Source: Coriolopsis trogii (taxonomy: Eukaryota > Basidiomycota > Agaricomycetes > Polyporales > Polyporaceae). From it: DNA of 64,000 nucleotides. A program made the position numbers and the translations under genes. The notes below the pieces were generated by a model. That model ran no database searches, was not told the origin of the DNA, and saw only the letters and a program-made list of their open reading frames with translations. Shown piece after piece: positions 37,488 through 49,203 of the stretch. The stretch is taken from positions 1,736,001 to 1,800,000 of the forward strand of contig JAHYIO010000039.1 in NCBI GenBank assembly GCA_020543525.1. The letters run 5' to 3'. Position 1 is the stretch's first letter, and each line of letters opens with the position of its first letter.

Positions 37488-37599
37488 GATGGGAATGCGA
37501 GGCGTGAAGAGAGGTACGAGTGCGTTAAGAGGAGAGGTTGACAACAAACGATATAACGATGATGGTGTGAGAGGGAGAGTGGGGGAATGGGGCGCAGGT

Positions 37600-37607
37600 T
37601 ATATAGG
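37600..37607 (-). promoter_or_regulatory. TATA box of the HABP4-like gene
   Basis: Reading on the minus strand, CTATATAA lies about 113 nt before the ATG at 37487. Position and sequence fit a TATA element; transcription start data would be needed for proof. Confidence 0.45.
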
Positions 37608-38175
37608 AGATGCGGCTGGTGCTGCGCCACAACCTTCGCAGCCTCGCGTGACACACTCGCCAAAGAGGAGCGAGCCCGTGTCCAGGTTTCTCGTCACGTT
37701 CTGGGACATTCGAAGCCGCTCGCTGTTCTTGCCAATGTTCCCGTCCGTTCTAGTCCCGTTCGAATTCAATCGCCAGCCGCCTGGCTGCTATGTCCTGCTC
37801 CCGGCTGCATTCGCTGCTTGCTGTTTCTGCTGTTTCTCTCGAGGCATCCTCCAGCTGGGAAGTGCACGCGCGGATGGATGTGTCGGCGGAGAATGGAGCG
37901 CGGCGAGGTCATGGACGCGCCCGATGACCTATGCGGGGAAGCGTGCGAAATTCGGTCCTTCGAGATCGGGAATTGCCGTCGTTCCTTGGGACCCGGGACA
38001 CCCCTCGTTTCGCAACCGTCGGGGACCTCACATCAACTTGGCTCGCTCAACTCAATCTTGGCTTGACTATCTTGTTGACTGTCCTGTTTGCATTGACCAA
38101 TCTGCGGCTTGAGGACCACCGTAGGAGAGGCAGCGACGACCGGGGACAGCGAGTTGCAGAGCGCAATTCCCGGAA

Positions 38176-41100
38176 ATGGCGAACCCAATGGACGTCGTAC
38201 TCGAGATGCTTCGCCCGACGGAGGACGTCAAGGTCGCCATCGACGCTCGGTCCGTCCCAAGAGACGAGGCCGACTCAGAGACTTGGTCTGTCTCTGAGCA
38301 CGACCTCCAGCCGCCTGCTCCGAGGAAAAGGATCCTCGCGGTTCTCGCGCATGTCCATCCGAATGGCAAGCACGAGCACGGTTGGTGAGTCTTCTCTGCA
38401 TACAGGCGGTGGTTCTCGCTCTTCTCCTTGTCGGATCCTCGTGGTGAGCTGCGTGCACTATCATGTGAGCAAGTCGCATGAGACGCACCTCCATCCGCGA
38501 ACCTGTCGCTTCAAGCTGTTACGCTTCCTCGTGAATGCCACTATGTCGTTGGAGGGCGCGATGGAAGGTGAAGAGGAACTGAGCTCCTCCTCGCGTTCTC
38601 CGGGAGGTGCTTAACATCTTCCGGAAAATGTAAACTTACGTACAAGCTGAACTTATCGTCCGCTTTCGACTTTTGCTGTTACCGCAATAGATCCTCAATA
38701 ATGCTTGCCGGTTGCAGCGTTACGGGCCTTGGGTGATCCTCGTGTATGCGGTACGAACGCGCTCGTGGGGTGGGGTGTTCGCCCTTTATGGTGCGCTCAT
38801 CATATTCCGGTCGGGGTCAGAGGCACCCTACCCCAAGAGCGGAGTAACGGCGCATACAATCAATGGGGGCAGGGAGTCCAGACGAGTCAGACATAGACAT
38901 GCATCGGCCCTATCTGTCAATTGACAATATGGAACGGTCAAACTGTCTCTTGGCTGTGGTTTATACCCAGTCAGAACACGGAAGCAGTTCCTGGAATAGT
39001 GACCTGTGACCCCAGGGCGCATTGCCCGAAGACTTGGAAAGAATACTATGCGGCGAGCACCGTAGTCGTACTGTCGACGTGGCATACCAGTGTTGGGAAC
39101 TATGGTTGCGATAGCGTGAAGATTTACTTATGTTTTCCTTACAGCGTGTTCGTGTTTACACAGAAACCACCAAATGTTCACTCTATACCCGATGCCTATA
39201 TCGTCGAACATGCATACCCAGTACTAAACGGATTCTCAATATCCATGTCGCAACCTCGGCAGTCCACTATAGATTTGTCCTCGCCCCCACCCGGAAGGAG
39301 CGCGTTCGCTATTGAGCAACCTAGAACAGGTATGCTTTCGTTTCCCATCCTCTGGTTCCTGTCGCCCGGTGTCAAGTGGTGAGACATGGACGAACTATCT
39401 CGCCACCGCGGCACGCAGCAATATACTAGTATCCCAAAACCTTAATGGATTCTGGTTGCACAGTCATGCTCGGCACGGCAGTCTCACCGCCATCTAGTCT
39501 CAAGCTGTGTGACCATTGTTCCTAGTCATGCGCATCGTGAACGGGCATAAACGGCCAGTATGGCGGTCTGACGATTGTTTGTCGTAGAACTCACAGTCAC
39601 GATCAACCCGGGAGAAGATACCCCATTTCCGCCCGTTACCCTCCAGACGAATGATATCCAAGGACTGCGTAGGCTGCTTGACGAATGCAAACGGCTGAAA
39701 GAAGCTGTCTGTACGTTGACTCGACCACTAGCTCCGGAGAAGAGAATTGTTTTGACCAGCGTCTTCGTCAGCCGTGGAGACGGATGATGACTACGACTTC
39801 GAACCCTTTGGTTGGGTGGCGCCTTACATCGCCGAGCATGCGATCCCTCCGCTCTGTATGTCGTCCCGATGCTTCTGCAGATTGGCGGCGTAGCTCATGG
39901 ACGACGTGATATATTCACGACAGTGTCGTCCATCCCGATCGATTTGAGGAAGCTGAAGAAGCCCGTTCATGCCCGTCTAACAGCAGCGAGCGCCGGCGTG
40001 CCCGGGAACGACATCTCCGACGTGGAGATCATTCGCGAGGAGTGGATGCGCAAGCGGATCCAGGATGAACTGTTGTCCGCGGGCGCGCAGGTCGGCCTGA
40101 AGTGCGTCTCGGACCTTGCACTGCGGGGTGGTTTGGATTCTGACCGCTCGTGGACGGTAGGATCCGGATTGGCACGTTCAACGTGAATGGCAAGTTCCCG
40201 TCGCAAGATCTTTCTGCTTGGGTTCGGAGACAGGTCGACCGGCCTCCGTCCGCTCTTCTGCCTCCCCTGAAGGAGATCTCCCCACTCTCTATGGGAGAAA
40301 GCAAGGCAGAATATTTTGGGCAGATTCCCGGTGAGTTCTGCTTGCGCTTCCGGGTATGCCTGCTGGTGTTTGACACCGCCTTTACTTCTACCCTGATGCA
40401 ATAGCCGTGGCACATGGCAAGTCGGAAGCTCATAGCACGACGCCAGCAGAGGCCCAGTCACTGTCTGCGGGTTCTCATACGACCACCTTCGTCGACATCC
40501 CGGTGGATGCGGTATCTGAAGTCACCGCCGTTTCAGATAACCCGCCCGACGTCCCTGAAGATTCTAGTGATCCTGACATGCTGGTACTAGGTTTCCAGGA
40601 ACTCGACCTATCCACAGAGGCTCTGCTCTACTCGACAAAGACAGTGCGCGAGGACGCCTGGTGTGTTGCAGCGTTCGCCGGACTTGGTGAGAAAGCAACC
40701 CTGTACGAGAAGGTGAGCGCTGTCCTGTCGTTCTCAGCATCCTCGGGCGGAGGTGGCTATCCAACATGGCTGACCCTGCACGCTAATGCGGGCACCGCCA
40801 TAGCTCGTGTCCAAACAGCTTGTCGGGGTCTTGCTGGTTATTCTTGTCAAGAAACGCCTGCGAGACAAATTTAGCGAGATCCGGACGGCGTACGCTGGCA
40901 TCGGTATTATGGGCATGCTGGTGCGGATCTACGTTGGAACTCGACTGCCGTTTCTTTGGTGTCTTGACTTGCGTTCAGGGGAACAAGGGCGCAACGGCCG
41001 TACGCGTGCTGTTCACACCAACGCCGCCCGCTCCCGGTAGGGACGAAGACGAATGCAGCAAGCCGACAGCATTGACTTTTGTGTGCGCACATCTCGCGGC

Positions 41101-43719
41101 GTTCGACGAGATGTTCGAGAAGCGCAACGCGGACTTTCACGAGCTGTCAAGGAGACTGGTGTTCGAGTCCGCGATCTCCGTCGACGACGCACCCGGTAAT
41201 GGGAGCTGGTATACTCCCGCAGCGCACTCATACGGCATATTCGAAACAGATGCGCTCTTCTGGCTAGTGAGTACCGTTCTGGGACACTGGGCTCCGCATG
41301 GCTCCTGGCGCGACGCTCACGGCTTGTGGACTGATGGGCTTCGGGTATTAGGGTGGTGAGTGGTCTCCGATCAACTTGCTAGATTGGCTGCGCTAAGCTA
41401 CGTTTCAATACGTTCGTCAAGACCTCAATTATCGGCTCATGCTCCCTGACGCCGACGTGCGGGGGCTGCTGGCGGACGAGAACCTGCGAGAGACCAATAT
41501 CAGGACATTGCGGCCGTTCGATCAGGTCTGGGCAGGATTACGTTTGCTTTGCAACAGGACTGCGCTGACACGCGCCTCGCCCAGCTGGTCGCCGCCATGA
41601 GGTCTAGGAAGGCGTTTGAGGACTTTGTGGAACAGCCTATCCAGCATCCCCCGTAAGCGTTCCAGATGTCGTCGCGGAGCTGCCGAGTGCCGACGTGCTG
41701 TTCTTCGTTCGACAGGTCCTATCGGTTCAGTCCAGGCATCCTGACGGACAGATTGGGTTATGACGTGAAGTGGGTGTTTCGCTCCTAGTCCGTTCCTCGG
41801 CGAGCTCTCCGCTGACGAACGCGAACGATGGTCACGCTGCACGCCTTGTCCGCAGGCGCAAACCTGCTTGGACCGATCGGATTCTGCACATGTCGTCCGA
41901 GGCGGTGAAGGTGAAACAGGTCTCCTACACGAGCCATGCCACCATCACTATGAGCGACCATCGACCCGTGTCTGCAGAGTTTGAAGTGGAGGTCAGTGCT
42001 CAAGCTCGAGTGACAAGTCCGCGACACACCGGAGGATGCTTGTGCAATCCAGGTTACGTCATGGTACATGCTCAATTTCGAATGCTGAAGTGCTTGTGGT
42101 ACAGGTGCCTGCGGTGGGCGTTTTGGAGTACGAGCAATACGTACGGAGGATTTGGAAGGACGTGTCGGGCGTCGAGTATGCCGAAGAGCGGCCACGTATT
42201 CGGGTGGCGCCTACGAACATCGATTTCTCGAGGATACCGTGAGTGTACTCCTCTTCGTTGCTGGGCGTTGGTCTTGCGTCTGAACTCCACTAGTTATAAA
42301 CGCCCTGTGACGAAGACGGTAGAGATCACGAACATCGGAAGGGTAACATCCTGTCGTGCAAACCACGATGCGAGACGACTCATACATCTGTCTGTTAGGT
42401 CACGTGCTCTTTCCGCTTCGTGTCGCATAGTCCTGCTGTGGATGCATGTGAGCTCATTGCTGCTTATTTTCTGACATCGAAACTCAGACAGTACCCCTTG
42501 AGGCCCTCCCTGGCTTCTAATCAACGCCACTACGGTATGCGCCGTACTCGTGGGTTCTATCCGAAACAGCTGCCTTACCACTATCTGCTCACACAGGGCC
42601 TCGTCCTCCCCGGGCAGAAGGTTGAGATCGAGATCACGGCGTACGTTGATGATAGCCTGGCGGCGCAACTCAACGTGGGCCAGACTCGCCTCGAGGACAC
42701 CTTAGTGCTTCACACAGCGTTCGGACGAGACCACTTTGTCGCCGTCTCCGGTGACTACGGTACTCACCAAGTCCTCATCGTCTCGGTGTGGGGCGGGCAC
42801 TGATAGTCGGCGGTAGATCGCAGCTGCTTTGCGACAAGCATTTCGTGGCTGGTGCGTCTTCCAGGGCCGATCAGGGGTTTGCAGTCCCCGGACGACATCT
42901 TGCCGGAGGATCGCGGCGTCAACGCGCCTCGTGAGATCATGCGGCTCGTCAACTGGCTCATGAGCACTGCGACGCAAACGGTAGGCGCTTAATGCCAGGG
43001 CATCCGGATCGCACTCACTAACTGCGGGCGGGCTTAGGACGGCCTCTTCCTTACCCGAGGCGACGAAGACCTGGTGTACCAGATACGAGAGGTAATATAC
43101 CAAGATTGTCTCCCGCGAGCATGCACGATCCTAACGGCAGTCTGTTCTGGTCGCAGGCTCTCGATACGGGTAGTGAATTCGATGTAGGCGGAGCCGAAGA
43201 CGATCCGAAAGTGGCCATTGCGTTCGCAGATACGCTGCTCCGGCTTCTGCAGTCATTGACGGAGCCTATCGTTCCCGCGTCATTGCACGCAAAGTGTGCA
43301 CAGATGACAAGCCGAGATGAGGCATTCGAGGTGATCCCTCACCTTGGCATGCATCGCTCACGGAAACACTGACGGCATATGGACAGATTTTAGACGAACT
43401 CCCGGTGGTGAACGTAAATGTAGGCCCATTTGCAGGTCCGGCCCTTGAAGACGCGTTACGGCTAACCCAAGTATCTTTGCGTCACAGGTCTGGATCTCCC
43501 TCACAGCCTTTCTGCACTACGTATGTCAGCAAGAAGCATACCAAGGAAAGACCGAGGAACTTGGTAAGCCGATACAAGACCGATCTTCCAGCGTTCCGCG
43601 ATGCTGACTACTCGACAGTGGCCATTTTCACACACGTCCTCTTCCGCGATGATTTAACCTCCCCGGTTCCTGTCTCCATCATCGGCAGGAGGAACTTCCT
43701 ACGATACTTCATCGGGTGA
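38176..43719 (+). CDS. OCRL/INPP5B-type inositol polyphosphate 5-phosphatase with ASH and RhoGAP-like regions
   Basis: Removes the 5-phosphate from PI(4,5)P2 and related lipids, probably at endosome/Golgi membranes. Exon 1 (38176-38384) encodes MANPMDVVLEMLRPTEDVKV and ends EHG. A 760-nt intron leads to 39145 (VFVFTQKPPNVHSIPDAYIV), part of a PH-like N-terminal region. The phosphatase motifs are complete: GTFNVNGK (about 40170), VLGFQELDLS (about 40585), MLGNKGATAV (about 40915-41005), FWLGDLNYR (41255-41440, needing a 4-nt exon at 41352-41355), KRKPAWTDRILH (about 41862) and SDHRPVSAEF (about 41955). The ASH domain follows (PTNIDFSRIPYKRPVTKTVE, about 42215) with GQKVEIEITAYVDD (about 42610). 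The C-terminal RhoGAP-like part includes LLRLLQSLTEPIVPASLHAK (about 43230) and ends RRNFLRYFIG with TGA 43717-43719. The conserved RhoGAP arginine was not located, so GAP activity is doubtful. Many introns; not all inner edges were resolved. Confidence 0.88.
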
Positions 43720-43936
43720 GATCTGACCAAGAAGACGGGATGTATGAGGATTGTGGCGCGGACATATATCAGGACGGTGCTCATACTAAGGCAAATTAGG
43801 TATACTACTGATCTAAATAAGGGCAGCGTGCTATAGGTTCGAAGAGGAGACTGCGTGTATCAAGAATAGGTCACTGTTTAGGACTGCAAGCGACGAGTTA
43901 ACACTGCCCCGACAGTGCCCAAGAGAGCGTCATGAC

Positions 43937-44242
43937 TCACACAGGCACGTAGGTGCACGCGATCCCTCTACGATGACAGTTGGCGCAGGTTTGTCGGCCG
44001 TCGCACTTGAGTTTGCGGCCTTCCGGGACGTTGTCAGCAATTGCGGTGGGACCATTCGAGTGTCTCCTACCTCTGCAAAATTGACAGGCCATCGGGGTCC
44101 GGCGGGGCGTGCGAGGCATGTCAAAGACGTCTTCATCCGAGTCCTGCTGGGTGTTGTTCTGCTGGCTGGTACTGGCCTGCTGGACTGCCACTCAGCCGCG
44201 TAGCCATGGTCGCTGCTATGCCGTCCTCACCTGTGAGCTCAT
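43937..44242 (-). CDS. Minimal Zn(II)2Cys6 binuclear cluster protein, about 67 aa
   Basis: Exons 44242-44231 (ATG AGC TCA CAG), 44179-44071 and 44019-43937 give 68 codons. The protein reads MSSQ, a Gln/Asn/Ser-rich stretch (ASTSQQNNTQQDSDEDVF), then a complete GAL4-type zinc cluster: CQFCRGRKLKCDG, then CANC and GIAC, spacing C-x2-C-x6-C-x5-C-x2-C-x6-C. It stops at TGA 43937-43939, only four residues after the last Cys. The second intron falls between Cys 2 and Cys 3, as in many fungal factors. No linker, coiled coil or activation domain follows, unless the GT of the last codons (GTGAGT at about 43942) is used as a donor to reach a further exon that I could not find. It could act as a dominant DNA-binding competitor, or be a truncated factor. 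Confidence 0.65.
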
Positions 44243-45582
44243 GGCGAAGGTTGGGTCGATGGCAGGGAGAGGACAAGGGTTGAAGAAGGTGCGCTGAGCC
44301 AGTAGGGTCCTGTTCGCTTGGATTTATTTATACAGGTACGGCACGCTCAATCGCCAGGAGACGCCAGCGTCTTTGGCAGTATAGGGCGTCCGGGCTCTGC
44401 ACACAAGTCGAGCACCATCATTGTGGTGGAAAAAAAAAGATCCGAGAGGCGACATATTTTCAATGAGAGCTCCGCGGTAAGTAAAGACCCTGACTGAAAC
44501 TCAACCTTTACCCAGGATGCTGGCGCGCTGAGGGTAGCACAAGTCAACGCCGTTTGCGCCCGGAGGAGGCAGGACTGTTAGGCACCTGTGCAACAAGATA
44601 CGATCTGTGAGCGTAAGTGCATGTCGTATATGGATTAACCGTCACTCACTGTATGATGACAGAGAAGCCCCAAGTGCAACCGGGATGATAACGGTGGCCG
44701 AGAAATCTTCTTGATCTGCAGCGACTTACTATGGCCCAAGGGTGTCGGCCTCTTGGAGAGTATGGGCGGGAAGAAGAGGGAGGCTTAGTGAATCTCTGAG
44801 TGTATCGTGCACTGCCCCGTCACGAGGCTGGTGGTTCCGATGCCAGCGCACCATCTGCTCAGCCAACTGTGTGTGCGCAGGCTCCCCAGGTCTAGTTTGG
44901 GTGATGTGTGTCGCTAGGAAGACCGGGCTTCAGGTTCACGAGGCGGAAGGTGCGATGAAGTCAAGCGTGCATACCGGACCGCGTAGAGGCCTGATTGGAA
45001 CTATCTGTCTGGCATGCTTGCTAGTCAGAGATTCTATGCACAAGTCACCGCGCAGATAGGCTTTGTGCGCAGTTTGAACGGTATCTATCAGGTACGCTGC
45101 CTTCGGATAGTGTCATGTACCGAGGAAGATGTTTTACTGAATATGTACCCCAATGGAGAGACCAGCTCGATGCTCCGAGTCGTCACGGTGCATGAGAGTT
45201 AGCGCACATCCACAGCAACTCCAGGGGGGCGTGCAATTCCCCCTAATGGTTCTCAAAATGTATATTGCACTCTTTAGTAGGGCGCTGGGATCCGTTGAGC
45301 GTCATTAAGTGGGCTGAACGCTCACCTTATACTTACGCCGGATGAATTGTATGCGCCCGAGACACCCTCACACGACACTGCTTCGAATGATGCTGATAGA
45401 CGCAGCTAACGCAAATCGGTATACTAGCGAAAGCCATCCGAGATAGCATACTGTACATTCATGAGTCAGGATGAGCGGTAGTAATAAGCACAACTAGAAG
45501 AGAAGTCCAGATGAAATCCCCCAAACGCCCCGCTCCGACCTCGTCTACCAACCGCAGCAGCGCGCTACTTCACTCCTCCGAT
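44243..45582. other. Intergenic, no supported gene
   Basis: 1.3 kb between the zinc-cluster gene and the arrestin 3' end. Frames at 44742-45202 lack motifs and a consistent exon chain. Nothing else is seen. Confidence 0.45.
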
Positions 45583-47311
45583 TCAACGGAAAAGACGGAA
45601 CTCAGCTGACCGTCCAACAGAGCTGGCATCGTCGTACCCTGGGGGAGAGTGCACTCTAGGCCTCGGGCCAGGGGCGTGCACAGTCCCTATGACCACGGGT
45701 TCTTCTTGAAGAATGCCGCTATATTCCTCATCTGGTTGGAAAGCGACAGCCTTGGGCGTGTAAACCGCGACGGAGTACTTGGCAAATGAACGAAACCCGA
45801 GTGCAGGCGGTCAGCTTCCACGTATGCACATATGCAATGCACGCCGAGCACTCACCGTCAGTTCAAACTTGCCCAGGCGACAGGTCGGCTTTAAGGCGGT
45901 CGAGAGGTGGATTTCGCCATGGAGGACACGCCTGTGGGGCTCGCGCTCGGTGTCAGGATGCCAGACTGCGGCCGTGAGCTCTTGCACGTCTCGCTCGAAG
46001 TCGAGGGTGGGGATGTTCCTTCCGCCGTCAAAGGGGTCCCCGGTTGTGACGTGGCGCAGGAGCCGGACGACTGGGCTTCGGGGCGCGGAGAGTAGGTCGA
46101 GGGCCTGTGGGTCGGAAGCCTCGACGGTCATGATGCACGGGATCACGCTCCCGCGCGTGTAGCATAGCTGATCGGGGAAGAGGACCTCTATGTCAGCACA
46201 ATCCTCGATAGCCCGCCACACGGCACACATATCAAGTCAGACGCACGGGTTTCGCCAGGGAGAGCTGCGCAGCGGGGTGTCGACGTTAGCGACCCGCGGC
46301 GGCACAGGATTGGAAGTGCTTTCACGCACCGTACATCTCGCATCAACCGTCCGTGTTGAGAAGACAGACCCGCGAATGGGAAAGGGTTCGAGGCTCTTCC
46401 AGCCATCGGGGTCTGTGTCCGGCCCAGGTAATGGTGTATTCTGAACATAGGCGAGTTGCCGTGCTATAGAGGGGGCATCCGGTCGTATCACTGGGCAATA
46501 GCCGATCACAGTCCCCAGCCTATACATAGGAGGAGGGAAGATAATATGAGTGAGGCGGGCAAGCCGTCCTTGCAAGGAAACGTACGTGCTGTCCACCCGG
46601 AATCTACCTCGATGTACAGTTGCAACGACTTGATACTGGATATGGACTCTTGTCATCCTCTCGGAAAACGAGCCCGGGAGCGGGTAAGATTGCAGGGGAT
46701 CGTTCGGAGATCTGCGAATCTGGCATTGACTGGGCAGGTTGAGCGTGTAATCCCAGCTGTACTCGCCAATGAGCTTGCTAGGTATGTCGGTTCCGGGCGA
46801 AGAGGACGGCAACGTTCCACCTGGCCAGAGTGTTTGGGAGACTTGCACGAAGTTGACCACTTCCCTGACTGAAGATGTCATCTGACCGAGGACCTGTCCT
46901 GGTCGGTTAGCACGAGCGACGTAACCCACACGAAAGAAAGAACTTTCGAAGACCGATGGGGCACGTTGTATACGCTGTGTTGGCCAGATCTCCGGCACAA
47001 TGGGGAAACTGTCACATTACCTGCACAGAAATAGCCTTGATGGAATCCTCCTTGTTCTTCCGTAATGTCACGCTGCCTCGAATGGCATCGCCTTCAAAAT
47101 ACGCCGGAAGAAACGTGGAGGCCGGGGCATTGCTGATTACCTTCAGCGTTAGCCATTGGTGTCCCTTGGAATCCGTTAGGTGATACTCATGCTCCGATGG
47201 CTGTCGGGATGATGATGCGCGACGAGACGTGGATGAGAAGGAACTTGAGCCTGCGAGGTGCTCATGGTGTTCTCTTGAGGAGCGAGAATACCGGGGAAGC
47301 TGAGCGTTCAT
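45583..47311 (-). CDS. Alpha-arrestin-like protein with a PPxY motif
   Basis: Cytosolic adaptor that links membrane transporters to a Nedd4/Rsp5-type ubiquitin ligase. ATG 47309-47311 gives MNAQLPRYSRSSREHHEHLA, then a Ser-rich stretch and the arrestin N-domain: LKVISNAPASTFLPAYFEGD (about 47120), RGSVTLRKNKEDSIKAISVQ (about 47050). Later blocks include SFSERMTRVHIQYQVVATVH and GRFRVDSTYVSLQGRLARLT (about 46660-46540), CYTRGSVIPCIMTVEASDPQ (about 46160-46100) and HGEIHLSTALKPTCRLGKFE of the C-domain (about 45925-45870). The last exon spells YSVAVYTPKAVAFQPDEEYS, and near its end SPPGYDDASS, a PPxY motif of the kind bound by WW domains of Rsp5. It ends at TGA 45583-45585. The fold call rests on the arrangement of beta-rich blocks together with the PPxY; sequence identity in this family is low. 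Confidence 0.75.
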
Positions 47312-49203
47312 AGAACTGAGGAAAGGGGAGGCGAGATAGCAGAAGCCGGCGGGAAAGAATGTCCATCATATTCTAGCGTCCCGTCTTATGAAGGACCGGA
47401 CGGGTGATTGAACCAGGTTGACCCAAATCTATTGATAGTGCCGTGTGCGACGACGACGGCGTATCATCCTTAACCACCACGAGGAGCAGAATGGTGGGAG
47501 GAGCCAACCCGATGAACATGGAAGGTGCGAAGCCCAGGAAAGAGAGTACTTGGTCAAAGTTACCAACCACGCCGTCCCACGTTCCCATGTGAGTACGTGA
47601 AATTCGCCCCGATTCCGTAGCATCTATGGATGTTGTGAGCCAATTTGTGCGCTATCTAGTCGCCTGGGGCATCCGCGAGGCATGACACGGACGTACCGCA
47701 TGCACGTTTGATTCAAGACATAAGTACAGGAACAGGATTGTTTCGTCGCCATTACAAAATTCACCAGCGCAGGATTCCGAGTTAACTCCATGTTTAGGCA
47801 ATATAACCTCCGGTAAGGGTCTTATCCCTCATAGCTGCGTTCTAGCCGCCTCGTTGTTCTCCTCTCCCCTCTCTCTGTCTTCCCAGCGCAGCAAGTCGAC
47901 TTCGCACCTCCCTACAGCCCCGAGAGCCGCTCACCACAGGGGCTCAAGCATGTGCGAACTTGAACACATGCTCGATGATAATAGTAGTGCAGCACATGGT
48001 GCCGACGTTGCCCACCTGACACAACTCGGCGTTCTCTGTTCTAATCATCCTCATGGCACGGTCAATACTGTCGAAGCCCATCGCACGGCAGCCGTAGCCT
48101 GTTTTAATTAGCAGGGAATGACAGGGAAGTACTCGTCTTACCACTCACATCTTTCCTTAGCTCACGACCCAGTCTATATTCGCGTTGTCTGGCATCGGCA
48201 TCATACTGCGCTCTGCGCTTGCTGCAGAAGCTAGGCTTCGTACTCCTACATTGCTCCGGTCCAACGGAGTCTCTTGCTGCGTGTTCGAGCACGTTGCTAG
48301 CCTTGGGAATTCACGACTATGCTGCCTGAGAGCCCTCTCAGTGACGTGCCCAAATCCCGCTGCCTATGTGTGTAATCGAATCTGTATCCCATCTCGCGAT
48401 CGGCTATGCTAATTCTGTGATCGGGGCTCTCTGTTTTGGTTCCAGGTCATCGATGCCAGATAGTGACCACTCAGGCGATCGATGGATGTGCGTCGGTGCC
48501 GTGGCTCCTCAAGGTTTCGGTACTAGTGCCACCGTGTCAAGAGCGCAGCCGAAGCCGTTCTAGGGGCACCAGCCCATGTGCAAGTGTCTCATGGCATCGC
48601 TCTCTGAATGTATCGAATGGGTGGTTCGCGCCCGAGAATAAGCTTTAGAGTGGAAAGCTCCCCGCGTCCTGACATCGCATACAGGGATGTCTGACTCGTC
48701 CATATGGCCTACTCACTCCGTGTGAGTGGTCACACACACTCTCAGGTATTTTGTATGAACTTTTTGAGTGTGCATTAATATGGGACCAATAGGAGGGCGT
48801 AAATACCTTTTTTCGCGAGTACGACGTACAGTATTTCCAGGTGCAGATCTGTTTGATACTCTGTGTTCTACCAAGAAGCACAAAAAACACAGTGATTGTC
48901 TCGTACTACCACTGCCACACTGTTTTGATACATTGCAACGTCATACTTGCCTGTAAACTGGAGTACAGGGCATGTTTCCAAGCCTGCGCGAGCGCCTGTG
49001 TCCGCCACGGAGTACCGGGCCGGGAAGACGAGAGGCCCGATTTGGCAGTTGACCGCCGGTGCTTTCTCGCACTTTCTCGAACGCACTCATCCTCTGCCCT
49101 CGTTATTCCGCTCAAAATGCAGCTTCGCATATCCCGCAACGACCACCGAACACCGTCTTGCATCTCCATTCTGTCAACTCGCACTTGAACTGCTGTAACA
49201 ACC
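47312..49203. other. Intergenic, no supported gene
   Basis: 1.9 kb between divergent arrestin and cyclophilin genes. It should hold both promoters. Open frames (for example 47373-47588 minus, with a hydrophobic stretch) have no supporting exons. Confidence 0.45.

Noticed and set aside
47373..47588. Minus-strand frame with a hydrophobic stretch, possible small membrane protein
   Set aside because: Lies in the arrestin promoter; isolated, no homologous motif, no splice context.
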